Shown here one piece after another: positions 1 to 7,474 of a stretch of 64,000 nucleotides of DNA (the first letter of the stretch is position 1; every line of letters starts with the position of its first letter). This stretch comes from Maridesulfovibrio salexigens DSM 2638. Its GTDB lineage: Bacteria; Desulfobacterota; Desulfovibrionia; Desulfovibrionales; Desulfovibrionaceae. The stretch covers positions 2,472,501 through 2,536,500 of the forward strand of contig NC_012881.1 in assembly GCF_000023445.1 (NCBI RefSeq), read 5' to 3'. A program made the position numbers and the translations under genes. The notes beneath the pieces were generated by a model. The model did no database searches and had not been told where the DNA came from. It was given only the letters and a program-made list of their open reading frames with translations.

Positions 1-20
1 GTTCCGTCGGTGCGTTGGGA

Positions 21-49
21 AATCTAGAGAATCGCAGCCCGCTTGTCAA
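21..49 (-). promoter_or_regulatory. Sigma-70 promoter P1 (leftward, out of window)
   Basis: On the minus strand TTGACA (44-49) and TAGATT (21-26) are separated by exactly 17 bp. It is the last of four promoters with identical geometry before the left edge. No gene lies between it and position 1, so the transcript must belong to something beyond the window; a stable-RNA operon is my inference. Confidence 0.65.
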
Positions 50-111
50 TCACTTTTTTAAGAAAGTTTGTTGCGCTCTCGCGCTTGCCTTCTGCGAGTC
101 TGCCGACGGCC

Positions 112-166
112 TTAAACCCTTTTGAAAAAGGGTTTAAGAATCCCAAAACTTTTTAGTACGCTTCGC
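112..166. repeat. Interspersed repeat, copy A
   Basis: A 12-bp-arm inverted repeat (TTAAACCCTTTT/AAAAGGGTTTAA, 112-137) is followed by a conserved tail beginning ATCCCAAAACTTTTTAGTA and ending in GCTTCGC (to 166). The same hairpin-plus-tail layout occurs at 52251-52336 and, inverted, at 55300-55425. This copy lies between leftward promoters P1 and P2 and lacks the CCTCCGGCGGC head. Confidence 0.6.
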
Positions 167-316
167 TCTGCCCCGAACTCATTAAGGTAGGTTTCGTCCA
201 GAATACCCGCTCTCCCAAATGTGTTCTAAAAATCGATCCGAAGCTCTTAGTTTTGAGTCTCAAACTTTCATTTAGTTAATGATCTTAGCACCTTGCTTTC
301 ACTCAGTGCGAGAGGC

Positions 317-345
317 AAACTATTCAAACTTGCCGTCTTTGTCAA
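317..345 (-). promoter_or_regulatory. Sigma-70 promoter P2 (leftward)
   Basis: Minus-strand TTGACA (340-345), a 17-bp spacer, then TAGTTT (317-322). The segment after the -10 (a GC-rich stretch then CACTGAGTGAAAGC) matches the one after P3, so P2 and P3 look like duplicated promoter-plus-leader units. Confidence 0.65.
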
Positions 346-420
346 TCATTAATTTCGATGTTCTCACAAAATATTTTTTCAATGATCTCAGTGCTTTGCT
401 TTCGCTCAGCGCGGATTGGG

Positions 421-449
421 AAACTATGTAATCCCGTTCCGAATGTCAA
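421..449 (-). promoter_or_regulatory. Sigma-70 promoter P3 (leftward)
   Basis: Minus-strand TTGACA (444-449), a 17-bp spacer, TAGTTT (421-426), then a GC-rich discriminator-like stretch (CCCAATCCGCGC) and GCTGAGCGAAAGC. GC-rich discriminators are typical of stringently controlled rRNA/tRNA promoters. Confidence 0.65.
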
Positions 450-523
450 CCGCTAATGCCCGGTTAGTCAAAAAAAATCTCAACGCGCTTGTGACTTCCA
501 GCCGTTGCTGCGTCGAGAAGAAC

Positions 524-552
524 TATCTATGGAATACTTAGCTCTGCGTCAA
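524..552 (-). promoter_or_regulatory. Sigma-70 promoter P4 (leftward)
   Basis: Minus-strand TTGACG (547-552), a 17-bp spacer, TAGATA (524-529). This is the outermost of the four leftward promoters. The rest of 1-650 shows no convincing gene on either strand. Confidence 0.55.
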
Positions 553-644
553 CTGGTTTTTAAATTATTTATGATATATTCGAGTCTTTATTCCTAAGAA
601 TGGCTCAGTGAAGCGGATTACATCTATATTAAATATTCCTGCAA

Positions 645-674
645 TAAAAAAGGGCAGAGCATCTGCTCTGCCCT
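645..674 (-). terminator. Terminator of the PEGA lipoprotein gene
   Basis: An inverted repeat (AGGGCAGAGCA/TGCTCTGCCCT, 651-674) with a run of As at 645-650 that becomes the U tract on the minus strand. It lies about 40 bp past the stop of the gene at 714. Confidence 0.85.
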
Positions 675-713
675 TCTGCCCTCGAGTATATCTACATTCC
701 TTACAAACTACTT

Positions 714-1718
714 TTAATCGTTAGTGATCATATCTAAAACTTCCAAAGCCTGAGCAGGATTAACACTCACACCAGCCTTAACTTTGGTCGACGATGACTT
801 CTTTGTATAGTTATTACCATCCCATCCCTCACTGGACGATCCTCCCTTAGCTGTTACACCACCATGTATGGTTGGCGCAGCCATAGCTCCAGCCTTAACA
901 GCATCCTTCAAAAAGGTATCGGAGTTCATTGTAGCAGGCTGCGAAGTTTTAACCCCACTACCGTCATCGGTAATCATTGATGTAGATGCGCCATTTCCAA
1001 GAATATCCCACTTGCCTTCACCCACTCTGCTAGCCTTAGCGTCATATGTAGAAGTTTGCCCGTGAGATGTCATCTTCAATATAAATGCTCGGGTTGGAGC
1101 ATCATATCCCGGTAAGACAGATCCAACCTTTACATCATACTTGATACCAGTCTGCGCATTTGTCCAATTAAAATTTGTCCCGGACTTCATACTTTCCAGT
1201 ATATAACTAATCTGGGCACGATCAGTGGTTGTGAGACTCTGAATATCCGGTGCAGTTGATCCGGTCATTTCATATTGAGCTTGGGCAGTTAAAGAGACAA
1301 GACGGACAGATACCGCCGAAGGAGACAAAATATATGCATCTCCGGTCTCTTCCTGTGAATCAATGGAATTGACTCCCTGCATCACTCCCCATGCAGTCTT
1401 ATCCCCTCCACTGCCAACGACCATAGAAGACGACTGCATGCCTTGCGAAACAGCTTTCATCATGACCTTTTCCTGCTGGTAAACACGTTTGATGATAACA
1501 TCCTGCTGCCGATACTGATCTTTCTTCAACGTAAGTATGTGATCGGCATTGCGGGGAAGATCGACTGTACATGGAGAAGTACACGCAACTTTACCATCAG
1601 CATAGACTGTAGCGCCCATGGGATTAGTAGAAACAGGTATAGACTGGGTCTTAACCACCGGAGCGCAACCAGACGCCAAAATTAGACTGCAAAATATTAC
1701 TAGAAATCTTTTTTTCAT
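714..1718 (-). CDS. PEGA-domain outer-membrane lipoprotein, function unknown
   Basis: The protein has 334 aa. It opens with a lipoprotein signal peptide (MKKRFLVIFCSLILASGCAP; lipobox ASGC at about residues 15-18), so it should be lipidated and envelope-anchored. The next 60 residues resemble a PEGA repeat (VSTNPMGATVYADGK, a CxxxC pair, then DLPRNADHILTLKKDQY), a small beta domain common in surface lipoproteins. The remaining roughly 230 residues are Ser/Gly/Thr-rich without a family I recognise. The start is the ATG at 1718 because AGGGAGG sits 5 nt upstream; an 11-residue N-terminal extension without an RBS is rejected. Single-gene unit with its own terminator. Lipoprotein call firm, function unknown. 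Confidence 0.8.
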   Translation of the reverse strand: MKKRFLVIFCSLILASGCAPVVKTQSIPVSTNPMGATVYADGKVACTSPCTVDLPRNADHILTLKKDQYRQQDVIIKRVYQQEKVMMKAVSQGMQSSSMVVGSGGDKTAWGVMQGVNSIDSQEETGDAYILSPSAVSVRLVSLTAQAQYEMTGSTAPDIQSLTTTDRAQISYILESMKSGTNFNWTNAQTGIKYDVKVGSVLPGYDAPTRAFILKMTSHGQTSTYDAKASRVGEGKWDILGNGASTSMITDDGSGVKTSQPATMNSDTFLKDAVKAGAMAAPTIHGGVTAKGGSSSEGWDGNNYTKKSSSTKVKAGVSVNPAQALEVLDMITND

Positions 1719-1764
1719 TCGATCCTCCCTTCTGCTGCCTTCTCTATACATAATATATGGGAAT

Positions 1765-1796
1765 AAAAAAAGGCGCGGTTTACCGCGCCTTTTTAA
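1765..1796. terminator. Bidirectional terminator after panD
   Basis: AAAGGCGCGGT/ACCGCGCCTTT hairpin flanked by A and T runs, between the panD stop (1805) and the lipoprotein gene start. Confidence 0.8.
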
Positions 1797-1804
1797 TAGA
1801 GCTA

Positions 1805-2155
1805 TTAAGCTTTCTTTACCTTGTTCCCGTCACCAAGAAGGACAACCTTAGGCTTGTGGAGCCCAAGTTCATCTTCATCCAGCCACGTGTAGGTACAGAT
1901 AATAATCTTCTGCCCGGCTTCGCCCTTATGGGCGGCTGCACCGTTCAGACAAAACTCACCAGGACCGCCTTCAATAGCGTAAGTGGTAAGTCTTTCCCCG
2001 TTATCGACATTCAAAACATCGACTCGTTCAAAGGGAAGAATTCCTGCTTTTTCAAGCAGATCCACATCAATTGAAATAGAACCTTCGTAATCGACATTAG
2101 CGTCGGTGATGGTTGCTCTGTGAATTTTCGACTTCAAAAGGCATCTACTGCCCAT
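1805..2155 (-). CDS. panD: Aspartate 1-decarboxylase (pyruvoyl enzyme)
   Basis: PanD decarboxylates L-aspartate to beta-alanine for pantothenate and CoA synthesis in the cytoplasm. The 116-aa protein has the expected length and motifs: KIHRATIT near the start, DYEGSISIDVDLL containing the Gly25-Ser26 self-cleavage site that forms the pyruvoyl group, TTYAIEGG with the catalytic Tyr, and NGAAAHKGEAGQKIIICTY. GGAGG lies 7 nt before the ATG. It stands alone, with no panB or panC beside it, and ends at a hairpin terminator. Confidence 0.96.
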   Translation of the reverse strand: MGSRCLLKSKIHRATITDANVDYEGSISIDVDLLEKAGILPFERVDVLNVDNGERLTTYAIEGGPGEFCLNGAAAHKGEAGQKIIICTYTWLDEDELGLHKPKVVLLGDGNKVKKA

Positions 2156-2275
2156 AGTTTCCTCCTTCAGGAGTATTTAATTTTCCTGAACGGATATGCC
2201 GATACCACGAGCCCAATCGATTATCAATATAATAAATTTTACACTGATTTTCTTTAGAATATAGGCGCTAAAAAA

Positions 2276-2301
2276 TAAAAAAGGCCGAACTAGATCCGGC
2301 C
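2276..2301 (-). terminator. Terminator after the MoaD/ThiS gene
   Basis: GGCCG/CGGCC hairpin with a minus-strand U tract (A run at 2276-2282). It lies about 140 bp beyond the MoaD stop; the interval holds no ORF with a start codon and RBS that I would call. Confidence 0.65.
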
Positions 2302-2444
2302 ATCAAAAAATACATTTAAAAAAAAATGTTAACAGAAGCACTTACGCCGCACAAACGGCTGATGCTTAAAGAGCTGTCAGCAAGAAGCTTAGCATCAATG
2401 TCCGCACAATAAACTTCATGTATAGCCGCCCCGTTAAGAAGAAA

Positions 2445-2672
2445 TCAGCCACCGCCGACTGCAGGGAAAACACCGACCCTGTCGCCATCCTGAAGAACTG
2501 CGTCAAACTTAGAGGACTTGCCGTTAATGAAAACGATCTTTACCTCATCAATTGGAATCCCGACCCTTTCAAGAACATCTGTAACCGTTTCACCTTCAGA
2601 AATCGGATATGCTTCAGAATTTTCAGGGCTTTTCACAGCAAAAGTAGCGTAACAAAGCAAAGTAATTTTCAT
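2445..2672 (-). CDS. MoaD/ThiS-family sulfur carrier protein
   Basis: 75-aa beta-grasp protein ending in VGGG; the C-terminal Gly-Gly is adenylated and thiocarboxylated in MoaD (molybdopterin) and ThiS (thiazole). The body fits: MKITLLCYATFAV start, ISEGETVTDVLERVGIP, VKIVFINGKSS, LQDGDRVGVFPAVGG. No E1-like activator (MoeB/ThiF) or other cofactor gene is adjacent, so partner and pathway (Mo/W-pterin, thiamine or tungsten enzyme maturation) cannot be fixed here. The reading frame stays open for about 40 codons past the TGA stop, but the GGG end is canonical. Confidence 0.85.
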   Translation of the reverse strand: MKITLLCYATFAVKSPENSEAYPISEGETVTDVLERVGIPIDEVKIVFINGKSSKFDAVLQDGDRVGVFPAVGGG

Positions 2673-2776
2673 AAAACCCCATATTTAATGCCCACAGGCA
2701 GTTGAATAATATAGGAACCGTAAAAAAATTAATACGGGAAATCAACCTCAACAAGGCCACAGCGAGCCAAATAAAA

Positions 2777-2806
2777 AAGTCCGGCAGGACTTAACCTGCC
2801 GGACTT
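2777..2806 (-). terminator. Terminator after ppaC
   Basis: 12-bp perfect stem AAGTCCGGCAGG/CCTGCCGGACTT with a poly-A run on the left (poly-U for the minus strand), 23 bp past the ppaC stop. Confidence 0.9.
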
Positions 2807-2828
2807 ACAGAAGCGATGTAGACTTAAC

Positions 2829-3749
2829 TTATGCGGAGAAAGCTTTCTCGAAGTTAGGTACAACCTGCTTTTTGCGGGACATTACGCCTTCGAGGTATAC
2901 TTTGGTACCTTCGGGAGCAACGCCGAATGCTTTTTCAACAACGGAAGGATCATCGGAAACGATAAGCATTTCGGAACCTTCTTTCATGATGTCGGTAAGC
3001 AGCAGGAAACAGCTGTGACGGCCGTCAGCTTTAACTTTTTCAAGTTCAGCGTAGAGGTCATCTTTGATGTCGTTGAATACGGACAGGTCAACAACTTCGA
3101 GCTGGCCGATGCCAACTTTGTTGCCGGACATGTCGAAATCTTTGTAGTCACGGAAGATCAGTTCGTTCATGGAAGCACCTGCAACAGCAGACTTCACGTT
3201 GAACATTTCCATTCCGAGAGCCATAACGTCTTCAACACCAGCAATTTTAGCCAGTTCTGCAACAGCTTCTTTGTCAGCTTCGGTGCAGGTTACGGACTTG
3301 AACATAACGGTGTCGGAGAGGATAGCACAGAGAAGTACACCAGCAATGTTTTTGGGGATTTCTACATTGTAGAACTTGTACATTGCGTTGATAACGGTAC
3401 CGGTACAACCTACAGGCCATACCCACATTTCGAGGGGGTTGGGGGTAGTAACATCACCAAGTTTGTGGTGGTCAACTACTGCTACAACTTCACCCTTATC
3501 AAGGTTGTCCATGGACTGAGCAAGGTCAGAGTGGTCAACGAGGATAACTTTCTGATCGGTAGCGTCGGTCATTACTTCGGGAGCAGCGCAACCGAATTTT
3601 TCCAGAACAAAAGCGGTTTCAGGAGCGATCTCGCCCTGTGCAACAGCTTTGGTTTCTTCTTTTGCTTTAGACCAGAGGTCAGCAATTGCGATTGCGGATG
3701 CAATGGTATCGGTATCGGGGTTTTTGTGTCCTACTGCGATAATAGCCAT
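2829..3749 (-). CDS. ppaC: Manganese-dependent inorganic pyrophosphatase (family II)
   Basis: Hydrolyses pyrophosphate to phosphate in the cytoplasm. In sulfate reducers this pulls ATP sulfurylase forward, so it is central to sulfate activation. The 306-aa protein has all DHH-family signatures: GHKNPDTDTIASA (metal-binding His/Asp) at residues 7-19, LVDHSD, the DHH motif in VVDHHKLGD, and the C-terminal SRKKQVVP phosphate-binding loop near residue 290. AGGAGG precedes the ATG. It lies downstream of the PTS genes on the same strand with a 75-bp gap. Confidence 0.96.
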   Translation of the reverse strand: MAIIAVGHKNPDTDTIASAIAIADLWSKAKEETKAVAQGEIAPETAFVLEKFGCAAPEVMTDATDQKVILVDHSDLAQSMDNLDKGEVVAVVDHHKLGDVTTPNPLEMWVWPVGCTGTVINAMYKFYNVEIPKNIAGVLLCAILSDTVMFKSVTCTEADKEAVAELAKIAGVEDVMALGMEMFNVKSAVAGASMNELIFRDYKDFDMSGNKVGIGQLEVVDLSVFNDIKDDLYAELEKVKADGRHSCFLLLTDIMKEGSEMLIVSDDPSVVEKAFGVAPEGTKVYLEGVMSRKKQVVPNFEKAFSA

Positions 3750-3824
3750 AATGATTTCCTCCTAAGAAATATGGTAGCTAATTGAGCTTGTGTCTTCTAT
3801 CACAATCTTTTTTGTCTGCCAAGC

Positions 3825-4540
3825 TTATATAATCCCGGCAAGGATAAAAAAGCCGAATAAGACCACTCCGAAGACAAAAGTGGCATAGGCTTTCCGCAAT
3901 CTGAGGGCCAATAGGCCTCCAAGACTTGCTGCAATCCATAGAAAAGACCATTTCATATCCACACCGGCGACCAACGGCCCCCATTTGTGAAAAAATATAC
4001 AAAGGATATAATGAAGGATTATGGTGCTTGTCCAGAAAAAAAGCCACGAAGTGACAAAAGTTCTTAAAATAGATCGAAAAACCAGCTTTTGCGGGAGTTG
4101 ATCGCCAGCTTTTCCCTTACGTGCCCAACCGATAAGCTTATTATGCCCCCTATTATGCCACTGCCTTAATGAATAATCCATCCACGCACCGATGCGTGCC
4201 AGAGGCAGACACGCCAGCAGGATAACCATAACCTGTCGCGCTTCAGTAAACGCAAAAGAAGTGGTTAACGCTAACGCAGCAAATGTAGGAGCCAAAATAT
4301 GGGGAGGAATATAGGTTCCGGCCGGGATATTATCCAACCAGAACAACTCAAAAAAGACCGCAATCTTAAGACTGGTAGCCACATCTCCGGTTACAGCACC
4401 CCAAAGAGCACCTACCACGAGCGGCCGTTCAAGAAGACCGGGATTTATTGTGAAACGGAAAAGCGAAAAAATCGCAAAAAAAAACCGATCAGTGCAACCC
4501 AGATGGGAAAGGATAAAGCTAATCCTTGAAACAGACTCAT
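3825..4540 (-). CDS. PTS mannose/sorbose-family IIC component, frame broken at a T9 run
   Basis: Membrane component of a mannose-family PTS. Translation from the ATG at 4540, whose ATGA overlaps the IIB stop and which encodes MSLFQGLALSFPIWVALIGF, runs into TAA after 31 codons. The IIC body (FTINPGLLERPLV, VVGALWGAVTGDVATSLK, FFELFWLDNIPAGTYIPPH) continues in another frame. The switch falls at or just after nine Ts (A9 on the plus strand, 4476-4484); a tenth T would give one 238-aa ORF of normal family length. The downstream part could also start at the GTG at 4418, giving 197 aa without the first membrane segment. Cause may be sequencing error, genuine mutation or slippage; sequence alone cannot decide. 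No IID gene is nearby. Confidence 0.7.
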
Positions 4541-4998
4541 GAGAACCTCACCTGTACAGGATCATTAGGAACGCAGCGAAAATCCAGTTCTATACCCTGT
4601 CCTCTGAAATAATGAAGACAGGACTCATCATCCGAACTTAAAGCCACGCTGGGGGAAATCTGTTTTTTACCGGGACCATAATGGATATTGCCGATATTAA
4701 CCGAGCTAAAAATAAAACCGGAATCCAAAGCCCTACGCACATCGGCACAGGACGAGAACAGAATGATGGTACTACCGTTACCGTTGGTAAAAGCAGGGAT
4801 CATTTCATTCAAATCATCTACCGAGCAAAAAGAGCAGCTCACCGATTGCGGAATTGCCAACGACATGATCTGCTGTTGCAAATCATCCCGGGCAACAGCA
4901 TCGTTAGCCACGATTATATGTTTTGCGTGGGTGTACGGCAGCCATGTTTCAATAATCTGCCCATGAACAAGACGGTTATCAATTCTCACCCACATCAT
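4537..4998 (-). CDS. PTS mannose/sorbose-family IIB component
   Basis: 153-aa phosphocarrier. The N-terminal RIDNRLVHGQI contains the phosphorylated His (His12) that takes phosphate from IIA and passes it to sugar or to a regulatory target. The rest follows the IIB fold (KHIIVANDAVARDD, NIGNIHYGPGKKQIS). Its start is 2 nt after the IIA stop, and its TGA overlaps the IIC ATG, so IIA-IIB-IIC are translationally coupled. The residue order R-L-V-H-G-Q is intact, so phosphorylation should work. Confidence 0.9.
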   Translation of the reverse strand: MMWVRIDNRLVHGQIIETWLPYTHAKHIIVANDAVARDDLQQQIMSLAIPQSVSCSFCSVDDLNEMIPAFTNGNGSTIILFSSCADVRRALDSGFIFSSVNIGNIHYGPGKKQISPSVALSSDDESCLHYFRGQGIELDFRCVPNDPVQVRFS

Positions 4999-5000
4999 GG

Positions 5001-5429
5001 CTACCCTTTGGAAGTTCGTTTTCGCAGCATTTCGCCGGCAATTACAATGCCTTTAGCCGCCGCCTTGCTGACCTCTTCGGCCATCTTCTGCAAAGACTCG
5101 TTACGCATCTGAAAAGCTTTCAGAAGCATGGGCAGGCTGACCCCGGTAACAACCTCAATATCATCTCCCTGCAGCAGGGAAAGACTAAGGTTAGTGGGTG
5201 TTCCACCAAACATATCGGTAAGAATAAGAACTCCGTTCCCGTTTTTCACTTCGGCAATATTGCTTTTCAATGAGTCCACTGCTGCATCGATGCCCTGAGA
5301 AACATCGACACTGAGAGAGATCACTCCCTCCTGAGGACCGACAATAAGTTCACCCGCTTCAATAAGCGCCTGTCCGAAGTTACCATGGGTAACGAGAACA
5401 ATTCCGTTTTTACTAGATTCTATGACCAT
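5001..5429 (-). CDS. PTS mannose-family IIA component
   Basis: 142-aa cytoplasmic phosphocarrier. GIVLVTHGNFGQAL carries the active His15, phosphorylated by HPr; LILTDMFGGTPTNLSLSLL is the second family signature. The SD is weak (GGGAA). It follows rapZ by about 28 bp and precedes IIB, so it reads as part of the rpoN-hpf-ptsN-rapZ unit. Enzyme I and HPr are not in the window. Family assignment is sure, substrate unknown. Confidence 0.93.
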   Translation of the reverse strand: MVIESSKNGIVLVTHGNFGQALIEAGELIVGPQEGVISLSVDVSQGIDAAVDSLKSNIAEVKNGNGVLILTDMFGGTPTNLSLSLLQGDDIEVVTGVSLPMLLKAFQMRNESLQKMAEEVSKAAAKGIVIAGEMLRKRTSKG

Positions 5430-5457
5430 CTAAATTCCCGATATATTCTACAAAAAA

Positions 5458-6339
5458 CTATTTCAAATGAATGTGCTTATGTTCAAGAGAGACAGAATAA
5501 CCATTATCTTTAAGAGTTGCAAATACCCTTTCTGCCGTGGCAACGGAGCGATGTCGTCCTCCGGTACAGCCTAAAGCAATGGTCAGCCTGTATCTTCCTT
5601 CCTCCTCGTAAAGAGGAAGGACATATTGAAGGAAATCGAGATATTTCTCAATAAAAATTGAACCTGGTTCGGTACCTAAAACGTAATCTGAAATCGCTTT
5701 ATCCTGACCGGAAAGGGGGCGGAGTTCTTCTTCAAAATATGGATTGGGAAGAAAACGAAGATCCATCACCATATCGGCCGCAGTAGGCACGTCATGCTTA
5801 AAGCCGAATGACATAACATGCACTCGCAGCCCGCGAGTCTTTTCGCTAAGCTCTGCCCATTTTTCCTGAATCCGGCGGCGCAGATCGTGAATGGAATAGG
5901 TGGTGGTATCAATAACAAGATCGGCCTGCTGGCGCACCTCGCCGAGAATTTCCCTCTCTTTCTCAAGAGCCTGCTCTAAACCGATATCACGAGACTCAAG
6001 GGGATGCAGGCGGCGTGTAGTAGCGTATCTGCGCACAAGCTCCGGCAAACGCGCTTCAAGGTAAAGGATACTTGGGCGATAACCTTTGGAAGTCAATTCT
6101 TCGCGTGTGGCTTCCCAGTCAACACTGAACTCAAGCTGTCGTAAATCCATACCCAGCACCAGTCCGCGATATGCATTGTCACGAGTGTTAAAAAGCTCAA
6201 CCAGGCGCGGAAGCATGCTCGCAGGCAATCCGTCCACACAAAAAAAACGCAGATCCTCAAAGACCCTTAGAACGGTAGATTTACCGGCTCCGGAAAGACC
6301 GCTCACAACAATCACAGGAAAGGAATCTACATCGACCAC
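5458..6339 (-). CDS. rapZ: RNase adapter protein RapZ (YvcJ family, nucleotide-binding)
   Basis: About 293 aa. In E. coli RapZ delivers the sRNA GlmZ to RNase E and tunes glucosamine-6-phosphate synthase; in other lineages the family is a less defined P-loop regulator. Seen here: Walker A GLSGAGKSTVLR near residues 13-24, a middle region LEARLPELVRRYATTRRLHP, and the strongly conserved C-terminal ALGCTGGRHRSV. The start is a GTG at 6339 because AAGGAGG sits 8 nt upstream; a TTG at 6360 would place that SD inside the gene. Neighbouring ptsN and rpoN match the usual proteobacterial context. Confidence 0.93.
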   Translation of the reverse strand: MVDVDSFPVIVVSGLSGAGKSTVLRVFEDLRFFCVDGLPASMLPRLVELFNTRDNAYRGLVLGMDLRQLEFSVDWEATREELTSKGYRPSILYLEARLPELVRRYATTRRLHPLESRDIGLEQALEKEREILGEVRQQADLVIDTTTYSIHDLRRRIQEKWAELSEKTRGLRVHVMSFGFKHDVPTAADMVMDLRFLPNPYFEEELRPLSGQDKAISDYVLGTEPGSIFIEKYLDFLQYVLPLYEEEGRYRLTIALGCTGGRHRSVATAERVFATLKDNGYSVSLEHKHIHLK

Positions 6340-6433
6340 CCCAATATCCTCCTTGCGCAATAGCCTACAAACAAAATTAGCAATGACCCGAGTTCATTGC
6401 TAATCTGATTTTTATAATTTGAAAATGCCGATT

Positions 6434-6883
6434 CTAGTTGAGACCGAGAAGTTTAAGCAACTCCTGCTTGTCACCTGTATCTATAAATGCCTGCCGGAAT
6501 GCTTCATCTTTAAGTTGCCGGGAAATCTGCGCCAAGACCTTCAAATGAGCACCGGCCCCCTGTTCGGGGGCCAGTACCATAAAGAATATCTTACATGGCT
6601 GCATGTCCAGAGATTCAAAGTCGACCCCCTCACTGGATCGGCCGACTACGACGACAATCTCTTCAAGACATTCCAGTTTACCGTGGGGGATGGCTATGCC
6701 ATCCCCGATTCCGGTTGTTCCAAGTTTTTCACGATCATTAAGGACCTTAAGGGCATTTTCCACATCCACTTCCAGACCTGCGTCCTTGAGGGTGGAAACC
6801 AATTCTTTCAGAACTTCACTCTTATCAGAGGCCTGCAGTTCATGAATAACAAGGTCCTTTGCCAGATTATCAGTTATATTCAT
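6434..6883 (-). CDS. ptsN: PTS IIA-Ntr-type regulatory phosphocarrier
   Basis: 149-aa IIA of the fructose/nitrogen family. GIGDGIAIPHGKLE holds the phosphorylated His; RSSEGVDFESLD and FFMVLAPEQGAGAHLKVLAQISR are the other conserved blocks. In proteobacteria PtsN links PTS phosphorylation state to potassium transport, nitrogen and sigma-54 physiology rather than sugar import. The start lies 3 nt after the hpf stop, so it is coupled to hpf-rpoN. About 95 bp separate it from rapZ. Confidence 0.93.
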   Translation of the reverse strand: MNITDNLAKDLVIHELQASDKSEVLKELVSTLKDAGLEVDVENALKVLNDREKLGTTGIGDGIAIPHGKLECLEEIVVVVGRSSEGVDFESLDMQPCKIFFMVLAPEQGAGAHLKVLAQISRQLKDEAFRQAFIDTGDKQELLKLLGLN

Positions 6884-6886
6884 CAG

Positions 6887-7423
6887 TTAGTATCCTGGGT
6901 CAATTAAACCGAAGTCGCCATTATTGCGGCGGTAGATTACGTTTATGGCTTCATTATCCGCATTGCGGAATACGAGGAATTCGTGGTCGAGAGTCTGAAG
7001 CTGTTCTGCAGCTTCATCAACACTCATCGGCTTGGGAACAAAGGAGTCAGACTCCACAATTACAGGTTCCCTGTACTCTTCCTCACCGTAGCTGAGAATA
7101 TCCATGCGGGCAGGAGCTGCCTCCTTGCGCCTGTGACTTCTCATCTTCTCATTTGCGCGGCGAAGCTGTGCTTCGAGCTTGTCCAGAACCATATCCACGG
7201 TGGAATACATGTCCTCGGACACTTCGTAAGCTGAGACATGCATATGATCAGAGCTGAAAACAACTTCCGCAACATGCCTGAACTTATCCACTGACAGATT
7301 CACCTGCATATCAGTGTTATCAGGATTGCTTACGTACTTTACCAACTTGGAGAAACGGCTGTTTGCATATTCCTTAAGATGTTCGGATGCGTCGAAGTTC
7401 TTAAAAGTAAATGCTACGTTCAT
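6887..7423 (-). CDS. hpf: Ribosome hibernation promoting factor, long form
   Basis: 178 aa. The N-terminal 100 residues are the ribosome-binding Y/HPF domain (NVAFTFKNFDASEHLKEYA, RHVAEVVFSSDHMHVSAYE, DMYSTVDMVLDKLEAQLRR). A linker leads to the C-terminal dimerisation tail (KPMSVDEAAEQLQTLDHEFL, FRNADNEAINVIYRRNNGD) that defines the long form, which alone forms 100S ribosome dimers in stationary phase. AGGAGG-type SD overlaps the upstream spacer. Placed between rpoN and ptsN as in many proteobacteria. Confidence 0.95.
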   Translation of the reverse strand: MNVAFTFKNFDASEHLKEYANSRFSKLVKYVSNPDNTDMQVNLSVDKFRHVAEVVFSSDHMHVSAYEVSEDMYSTVDMVLDKLEAQLRRANEKMRSHRRKEAAPARMDILSYGEEEYREPVIVESDSFVPKPMSVDEAAEQLQTLDHEFLVFRNADNEAINVIYRRNNGDFGLIDPGY

Positions 7424-7474
7424 AAGGAGCCTCCTTAGTAAAGGGTGAATATGCTTTAATTTCTCCGGACTACA

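Noticed and set aside
2445-2447. TGA after the MoaD GGG end read as selenocysteine
   Set aside because: The Gly-Gly terminus is the functional end of the family and no SECIS-like hairpin is evident right after it.
2418-2705. 95-aa plus-strand ORF over the MoaD/ThiS gene
   Set aside because: The minus-strand frame encodes a clear sulfur carrier with the VGGG end; the other frame is random.
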